Both the position numbers and the translations under genes were made by a program. The notes under the pieces are model-generated. The model was not told the origin of the DNA. It saw only the letters and a program-made list of their open reading frames with translations, and made no database searches. 64,000 bases of DNA from the NCBI GenBank assembly GCA_034359265.1, contig CP136890.1, positions 35,320,501 to 35,384,500 on the forward strand. The letters are read 5' to 3'. The stretch is from Canna indica (taxonomy: Eukaryota; Streptophyta; Magnoliopsida; Zingiberales; Cannaceae). Shown piece after piece: positions 56,936-64,000 of the stretch (the stretch's first letter is position 1; each line of letters begins with the position of its first letter).

Positions 56936-58267
56936 TGTTGGCGTAAGGTTTTCTACCTTGGTCTTCATCTCGATTTTGATGATAACAAATATGGAACTAA
57001 TGTTTCATTGAGAAATACTTTCAGGTTCCATATCAATTAGCACTCGATGTCCTCAATCGGAAATATCGAAGAAATTAGAAAATTAAAAGGACATTGATCG
57101 ACGCGTTCGGGTTTGTCGTGGAAATCTCTCGAAGTTCGACGTGTGCACCAAAGATGTCTTGGACGAGTCTAAAGAACATATGGAAAGCTCTCCAAGTTGA
57201 TGCACGTTGAAGGCCGGAACTCCAAAATGAAGAGTGCAAGAAAAATTCACAAGAAAATTGCCCTGCCCAGATTCAATCGATCGACCAGTCGACCATTAGA
57301 AGAGGAAATCGAGCAGAAGGCAATTCGGTCGACCGTTCGGTCGATCGAATGTGGCAAAAAATTGGCAGTATCCAATTCGATCAACCAGTCTGTCAACCGA
57401 AGTGTGCCCAAAAGTGGCAGATTGCCTTCGATCGCTCGGTCGGTCGATCGACGATCGACTGGCAAGCGATCGTGCGTCGGCAACGGGCACAAATACGCAC
57501 GTGGACGAGCCCTTTGTTTGGGGGTTATAAATACCCGCCCCAAACTCTCTCCCAAGCTTTTAATGATGCTCATAAACCTAAAAGAGTGATCTTTAGCATC
57601 CTTCAAGCTCCTCATTGATCAAATCCTTCAATCCTAGCTGATGATCCCTCATCTTCAAGTATTCTTCATTGGAGGGCTCATCAAGGGTGCTAGGTTCAAG
57701 AAGAAGATGTGCTTTTATTGTGATAAGTTCTCTTCACCTCCTTCTTGTAATAGATTTGTTTTTGATTTATTTTTACTTTAATTTACTTGAGTTTGTAAGA
57801 AGACCTAGTGTGTGGTCTTGTGTGTATGTGGTTACCTTGGTGTAGAAGGTGTAAATCCACTTGTGTAAACTAAGTTAGGAGTAGGTCTTAGGAATTGAGA
57901 TGGGAAAGCTCACTCGGTAGGAAGGCGGGATACTTCCGAGTGTGGAAGCGTCTTCGAGGTGAGTGTAGGGTCTTTCCGGTGTAAAGTCCTCCACTGTAAG
58001 CTATTCATAATTTAGTGGATTCAGTTTGGAAATCCTAAGCGGGGTGCTTAGGTAGTGGAGTAAGCATTGGGGCCGAACCACTATAAACAATTGTGTTACT
58101 ATTATTTTCTTTGTGTATCGCATTGTTTATGTTCATTACTCGCTTCCGCATTTAGTTGATAAATTATAATTTGCCTAAGTAATTTAAGAAAATATTTAAA
58201 ATCGAATTTAGGCAAATAGATTTAATTAACACACTATTCACCCCCCTCTATTGTGGCCATTTCACCA
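56936..58267 (+). repeat. 5' LTR of element D, 1332 bp
   Basis: Starts TGTTGGCGTAAGG, ends ATTTCACCA. Contains palindromic GATCGACC motifs (57266-57475), a TATA box in an 8-bp dyad (57516-57545) and the paired hairpins (58034-58083). Confidence 0.88.
57516..57545 (+). promoter_or_regulatory. LTR TATA box inside a dyad, element D
   Basis: GTTTGGGG and CCCCAAAC arms enclose a loop with TATAAAT. The 3' LTR has the same box at 62333-62339 with arms GTTTGGG/CCCAAAC. Confidence 0.7.
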
Positions 58268-58272
58268 ATAAT

Positions 58273-58284
58273 TGGTATTAGAGA
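58273..58284 (+). other. Primer binding site of element D, degenerate
   Basis: TGGTATTAGAGA, against TGGTATCAGAGC. Confidence 0.7.
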
Positions 58285-58337
58285 GGGTCGTAGTTTGATA
58301 TTTCACCATCTCTTCTACAATTTGTCTCGATCTTAAA

Positions 58338-59690
58338 ATGGCACTAGAGTCAGTAGCGTCTTCACCTCCTAGGTTCAATGAGTCTAACTTTGGTCTTTCC
58401 AAGAGTAGAATGTATACTTTCCTAAAGAATCAAGGTTTACGTGTATTTGACATGGTAAAGACAAAATATATTGAACCTAAGGAAAATATGGATGCATGGA
58501 CCCAAGAATAAATTAATATGTTTGAATTAAATGCTAAGGCAACAAATTGTATATATTGTTCTTTGGAAAATAATATATTTGAAAAAATTATGAATTGTAC
58601 TTCCGCATTTGATATTTGGGCTTGCTTAAATGTCTTATATGATTATGCTAAAATCGAGGAGTTAGAAACATTTAATGAAGGTAGTGATGACAATGGCCAT
58701 CCTTCCAATACTAACATGTTTTTTGAAGCCCAAAGTGTCTCTAGTCATAGGAGCACTAAAAATTGAAAAAGGAATGTGATTTGCCATGTGTGCAAAGAAA
58801 AAGGGCATGTGAAAAAAAATTGTCCTAACATGAAGAACAAAGCAAGGAAGAGGTCAAGTGCTTCCATCTCTACATTTCATTCACAAGAAGCATCCTCTAC
58901 CCATGACTATGAAGCCACTTGGAAAGTGTGCCTCAAAATTGCAAATAATGAGGTACTTTCTTCTTCATCTAGTCATGATAATGATAATGATAGTACTAGT
59001 TCTTCTAGTTCATTTAATATGCCATATGAAGAACTAGTTGAGGAATATCAAAAATTGTATGCCTTGCTTATGAAGAAAAACAAGGAAAATAGAAATCTAA
59101 AGAAGGAAATCTCTATGCTTAGTTCACATGTGCATGCCCTAGAATTAGAAAATGAAAAATTAAAGACTAGGCCTTTTGATTCATGCCATGATAATCTAGA
59201 ACTTGAGCTTAAAGACTTGAAATTTGAAAATTATGATTTGAAATCTAAAATGAAATCTAGATATAATGATTTTAAATTTGAGAATGAGACTTCGAAAAAT
59301 AAAAATTGTATGATGAAATCTCAAATGCAAGCTTTAAACAAATCCATTAATGTTTTGAAAAATGAGGTTGTTTTCTGGAGTAGAAAAGCAAATAATTTAT
59401 CTAATGTTTCATCTTTTAAAAATCGTAGAAATAAAGATGTATCTTCTAAGAATGGCAATGTTCATCATCATTCTCATGCTATGCATTCTACCATTAGGCC
59501 TTATGATCATAAGAAGAAGAGTGATTTTTCTAAGAATGCTCATACTCATCATGTTTCACATGTCAAGCATTCTAATGATAGATCTAATGTCCATACCAAA
59601 AATGAAAAGAAATTCAATGGACATTATTTTTGATGTGGTATTTTTGGCCATGTTATTTATGATTGTGCATTCAAGAAAAATCCAAGTATA
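58338..59690 (+). pseudogene. gag: Element D gag
   Basis: One frame from the ATG at 58338 (MALESVASSPPRFNESNFGL) with stops near 58509, 58766 and 59633. It has a gag N-terminal domain (CTSAFDIWACLNVLYD), a zinc knuckle CHVCKEKGHVKKNC (58782-58823), an acidic Ser-rich part, a long likely coiled coil (about 59030-59390, ENRNLKKEISMLSSH and repeats), a His/Lys-rich linker and a second, decayed knuckle (CGIFGHVIYDC) after the last stop. Two knuckles flanking a coiled coil resemble gags of the SIRE-type copia group; that link is inference. Confidence 0.78.
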
Positions 59691-61777
59691 TAGCTAGGAC
59701 ACTTTGGCTTCCTAGGCTATCTAACCCCCAAGGACCCAAAGCCATTTGGGTACCAAAAGTCTCATGCTCTTTTGTAGGGGGAGCTACCACACAAGGATGA
59801 ATGAGAAATGAAATATTGAAGTTGACCTTGGATCTAAATGAGAAATATTCCAAGAAGTTGCAACTTCAAGCTATCATGATGCTATAGGTATGGAAATTGG
59901 CATCAAAGACTTTGGTATCATCTCCTATACCCTCTTGCTTATATTATAGTTGGAGTTTGATATATGCTTAATAGTAGTAGATTTTCCGCTCTTGATAAGT
60001 TTCAAAAACGTTTTTGACTTTTGATTTTCGGTCTCTTCGGAGACCTATGTAGCCTATAACGGGTTCATGCGACCTTGCGGTTCTAAATTATATGCTCATT
60101 GTGGCCTTTCGGTTTTCAACCAATAGGAAGGGTTGGAGATCATATTTTCATATTTATTATTTTTGTGATCTCTTAAAGTTCGTTTTGCTATCACTAGATT
60201 TCATTTAAAATAGATTTCAAACTATCTAGCAAAGATGTATTTTGAAAATGATATTTGAATCTCTCTTGGCTATTTGGTTTGGTTAGCTTGCATATAGATT
60301 TGGTTTTATTTTCTATTTATAAAGTATACTTGCAAGTTATGGGTAATTAAGAATGGAAGGCTATGTCAATGAAAAATGAAAAGTTTGACTAAATTTTCAA
60401 GTATGAGGTATGATTTCGATTTCCATAAAATCCTAGTATAATACCTCAATTTTCATGTTTTATTGATGTCTCTATGCTCATGATCGAAATAACATGAAAA
60501 ATATATGAAATTTCATGAGTAGATAAAATTTTAATAACTTAGGCAATTTCATGATATCTTGATTGAATGAATCTTACCCTAGTTTAGAACTTGTCATTAG
60601 AGACTTCCTTTTAAAGTCCAAACTCATGAAACATGTTTAGATATACACATAATATGCTTCTAGATATTTAAATTTGAAAAACCATATGTGGATACTGACA
60701 AAGTGATAACAAGTTCACTTTAGGAGACCTAAAGTTGAGTAGAGTTGACCTAAGTCAACAAATTGACTTAGAGACTTCATTTTAGGTCCAAAATTCACAA
60801 ACAAATTTAGATTTACTATGTTAGGTGTCCATGTATTTAAATTTGAAAAACCATGAGTAAATGTTAAAACATGATACTTAGCAATTTCATGATACAATGC
60901 TTGTTTTTTAATGAAATCATGCTAAGGTAAAATTTTGACCAAATGACATTATTTTCATTTCAAACTTGATAAACATGTTTTAAATGATTATATCTTGATA
61001 TCTGGAAAGTTTGAATGAAAACTAAAAACTTTTGAAAAATAGCTGATATTTATGAAAATGCCACTAGATTTTAGTTATTTTTAGAAAAAATACAGAAAAT
61101 TGATTTTTTGATGAATCTTGAAAGTGCACGTTCTCTAGAAAATCTAGTTTCTTCAGTAAAAATTTTAAAAATTTTCAGTAAGAATATGATTTGATATGAG
61201 TTTTTGAACTTGGATTTCAAAACTTTAAAGTATCGTTCTTCCAAAATGTTCATTTTTCCAATACTTTGATTTTTGATCCAATCTTCGATTGAGGCTTCAA
61301 ATATGATATTTTGAATTCATTTTTGGTATCGCTCTAATATTTTAGAGAGAAAAACTATTTCTAAAATGATTTTTGACTCCTTGACCGATACTTGCAAATA
61401 TCGATACTTGAGTTAGTACATGATTCCTAGCTTTGATTTTTGATTATCTTTCCATGATATCATGTATAACTTAGTCTCTCAATCGATATATTGTTTTCAT
61501 CCCTTGGGTTGGTTGACAGTGTTTTCATGAAAATTAGTTTTCTAATCTCAACCTTGATTTTAATTGACTTTTCTAGCCCTTTTTGATTGATGTCAAAAGC
61601 AGGAGAAATATATAGGTAAAATGGAAGAAAATATAGAAAAATCATGCATATAGATAGAGGGAGTTTATTTTCATAGATATGCATGTTGATAGGGGGAGAA
61701 ATCCCTAAGTTGATATCCTTGTGCTTTAATAGGCATATTTTCTTAAGGATGTTTGTCATCATCAAAAAGGGGAAGAT
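59691..61777 (+). other. Non-coding 3' region of element D
   Basis: 2.1 kb, AT-rich, no pol similarity in any frame by eye. It starts with the gag tail remnant (GPKAIWVPKVS near 59735) and ends in the purine tract AAAAAGGGGAAGAT directly before the 3' LTR. Confidence 0.7.
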
Positions 61778-62655
61778 TGTTAGCCTAAGGTTTTCTACCT
61801 TGGTCTTATTCTCGATTTTGATAATAACAAATATTTCATTAAGAAATACTTTCAAGTTCCATATCAATTAGCAGTCGATGTCCTCGATCGGAAATATCGA
61901 AGAAATCGTAAAATTGGAAGGACATTGATCGATGTGTTAGGGTTCGTCGTGGAAATCTCTCAAAGTTCAACGTGTGCACCAAAGACATCTTGGACGAGTC
62001 TAAAGAACACATGGAAAGCTCTCCAAGTTGACACAGGTTGAAGGCCGGAACCCGAAAATGAAGCGCGCAAGAAAAATTCACAAGAAAATTAACCTGCCCA
62101 GATTCGATCGATCGGCAAAAGAGGAAATCGGGCAGAAGGCAATTCGGTCGACCGAATGTGGCAAAAAATTGGCAGTAGCAAATTCGATCGACCGAAGTGT
62201 GCCGAAAAGTGGCAAATTACCTTCGGTCGCTCGGCGATCGCTCGGTAGGTCGACCGACAATCGATTGGCAAGTGATCGGGCGTCGATAACCGGCAAAAAA
62301 ATGCCCGTTGACGAGCCCTTTGTTTGGGGGGTTATAAATACCCATCCCAAACTCTCTCCCAAGCTTTTAATGATGCTCATAAACCTCAAAGAGTGATCTT
62401 TAGCATCCTTCAAGCTCCTCATTGATCAAATCCTTCAAACCTAGCTCTTGATCCCTCATCTTCAAGTGTTCTTCATTGGAGGGCTCATCAAGGGTGCTAG
62501 GCTCAAGAAGAAGAGGTGTTTTCATTGTGATATGTTCTCTTCGCCTTCTTCTTGTAATAGATTTATTTTTTATTTATTTTTACTTTAATTTAGTTGACTT
62601 TGTAAGAAGACCTAGTGTGTGGTCTTGTGTGTAAGTGGTTACCTTGGTGTAGAAG
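61778..62655 (+). repeat. 3' LTR of element D, 3'-truncated
   Basis: Starts TGTTAGCCTAAGG and matches the 5' LTR to 'ttggtgtagaag' at 62655. Compared with the 5' copy it lacks a few short stretches, for example 'ggaactaatg' near the start and about 30 bp of the palindrome cluster. Confidence 0.85.
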
Positions 62656-63556
62656 AGTCACACCTCGACTGAGGGTAGTGTGATCGGCTAGGGCTCACAT
62701 CTTGCCCTGTAGCCTATTGTCTACACTGACATCAAGAAATCAAAAATATATCGACTGAAAGAAACTTAACATACTTTATAAAAAGTTTGCAAGTCACAAT
62801 GTATAAGTTTTTCAAAACAAGAAGAAACATCAACATCAAATCCAAATGGTCAAATATCAAGTTTTACAATTCTTTTCAATTACAACCATCAGTGCAGAAA
62901 TAAAACCAACATAACTAGGACTAGTCTAAGACTGATGGACGCCGCTACGAGATATGGCACCGCCTCTGCCCTCCAGCTGCACCATGTCGACACCAAGCTA
63001 CTGCTCATGCTCTGCAAAAATAGAAATAAACTGTGAGTCCACTTCGGACTCAGTGAGTGGCTCAATTGAACCTCCACTTAAGCCTCAGTCATGCATATGT
63101 ATATATTACAAGGCAATAAAGGAATATACAAGGAAGTATGGTGTGTTTCAAAAGCAACTACCGACCCTCAACGGATCCATGAGTATCCATTGTACTTGAT
63201 AACCTGCCACCTTGGCTTATCACGCCTCTGGCATCCGGCCCCTGGGACTACTCATAGCAATATATATCCCAGCTACAACTGTCCCTACCATATCAAGTAG
63301 TATCATACTGGCCATCGGCCACATCATCTCAAGATGCAAGCAAACAATCCCGGGCCGTCGACTAGGATGGCCACTAGTCTCCGGACATCATCTAGGGTAA
63401 GGATAGCTAGTCCCACCCAACTGGGGTCTGGCACCTAGCGGGCCCACTGGCGCACCTCTAGACCCAATCGGCCGAGCTGCGTATTGGTCATTTCCGACCT
63501 CCTCGCTCCTCGGCGGACCATCTCAAGCACATTACACATTCAATATCCTAGGGTTT

Positions 63557-63593
<37 letters not shown>

Positions 63594-64000
63594 GCGAGCC
63601 TTTGCCCGTATCTAGCCATGTCCGGCTACCGGGTCAACGATTCATGTTGGCCCTTTTAGTATATGTTCACCTACAATCTCTAAGTTTCCAAAAATATACA
63701 ATCAGTCATAGAAGTGTTATCGTCTCATATCTAAGTTTCCATAAATGTGCTATGAACATCTAGTGGCACCTTACATGTTAACTTGCCTTCTACACTGTCT
63801 TAGGTGAGAATTTCCATGAGTCAACCTTGGAATACCATCCAAGAACATTTAGGGCAACATACATAATTTAACGAAAAATCCACAAATATTACATCATTCA
63901 TCATATATAACCATAATGCACATACCTAACAATTCTTATACTACCTTAGGAATATTAGCACAATAAGGAGCAACTATCTAGCATGGCAAGGTAGTAATAA
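62656..64000 (-). repeat. Probable gypsy LTR or leader sequence, minus strand
   Basis: No gene; the short frames (62954-63400) lack family signatures. It begins 'agtcacacctcgactgagg', which on the other strand resembles the '...GGTGTGACA' end of gypsy LTRs, and runs out of the window. It contains an AT microsatellite at 63559-63591. Confidence 0.4.
63559..63591. repeat. AT dinucleotide microsatellite
   Basis: About 16 AT units. Confidence 0.95.

Larger units (their letters stand above)
56936..62655 (+). mobile_element. Copia-type element D, LTRs and gag but no pol
   Basis: 5' LTR 56936-58267, a degenerate primer site, gag 58338-59633, then about 2 kb of AT-rich non-coding DNA, a purine tract and a 3' LTR truncated at 62655. 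No protease, integrase or RT is seen. It would need proteins from other copies to move. The same gag-to-3'-region order occurs at 45750-46340. Confidence 0.85.

Noticed and set aside
1..64000. Endogenous pararetrovirus or other virus insertion
   Set aside because: All RT and integrase blocks have the copia or LINE domain order; no movement or coat protein signature was seen.
1..64000. tRNA genes
   Set aside because: The only tRNA-like matches are the short primer binding sites; no cloverleaf was recognised.

Overview
This window looks like a stretch of plant nuclear heterochromatin. It is AT-rich and made almost entirely of nested, decayed transposable elements. I could support no intact cellular gene, tRNA, rRNA or CRISPR array. 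The element types (Ty1/copia and Ty3/gypsy LTR retrotransposons primed from initiator Met-tRNA, L1-type LINEs with a C-terminal RNase H, En/Spm CACTA elements with a TNP2 transposase, a MuDR-like MULE, hAT MITEs) point to an angiosperm. The species cannot be named from the sequence.

Layout. 1-465 is an LTR fragment. 466-8640 is an old LINE piece (minus strand) split by a copia element at 982-8319 (TSD GATCC). 8641-10119 is AT-rich and empty. 10138-10835 is a 5'-truncated LINE with an 18-bp TSD. 11596-13454 is a gypsy-type solo LTR (TSD AATCC) inside an older gypsy-like LTR. 13872-22332 is a nearly full-length CACTA element (minus) that carries a 1261-bp solo LTR (TSD GTATC). 22333-25985 is a patchwork of gypsy and copia LTR pieces with a gypsy gag remnant. 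25986-28052 is AT-rich. 28053-28608 is a hAT-like MITE. 28735-42675 is a long LINE (minus) interrupted by a second hAT-like MITE (29910-30351) and by a copia element with both LTRs (31026-38220, TSD TGAAG). 42676-46340 holds unassigned LTR-type sequence and a gag-only copia remnant. 46341-54216 is a MULE whose transposase gene is split by a left-truncated CACTA copy (about 48003-51411). 54217-56935 is a copia element cut inside its integrase by another element (56936-62655) that has LTRs and gag but no pol. 62656-64000 is probably gypsy LTR sequence on the minus strand.

The genes no longer act together as a system. Each is a broken copy of a mobility gene: gag-pol for copia, ORF1 plus endonuclease/RT/RNase H for the LINEs, transposase plus accessory protein for CACTA, transposase for the MULE. 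The nesting gives a relative order of insertion. In the copia at 31026-38220 the whole gag-pol stays in one frame, and nearly all its stops fit C-to-T or G-to-A change, as expected of methylated, silenced DNA.

The most interesting signals are not genes. They are a pair of back-to-back hairpins kept, with covarying stems, in seven LTR copies; TATA boxes placed in the loop of perfect inverted repeats; a short LTR with a U6-like USE/TATA arrangement; a gag-only retrotransposon architecture seen twice; and a CACTA/MULE junction that gives continuous chimeric reading frames. All counts and alignments were made by eye.
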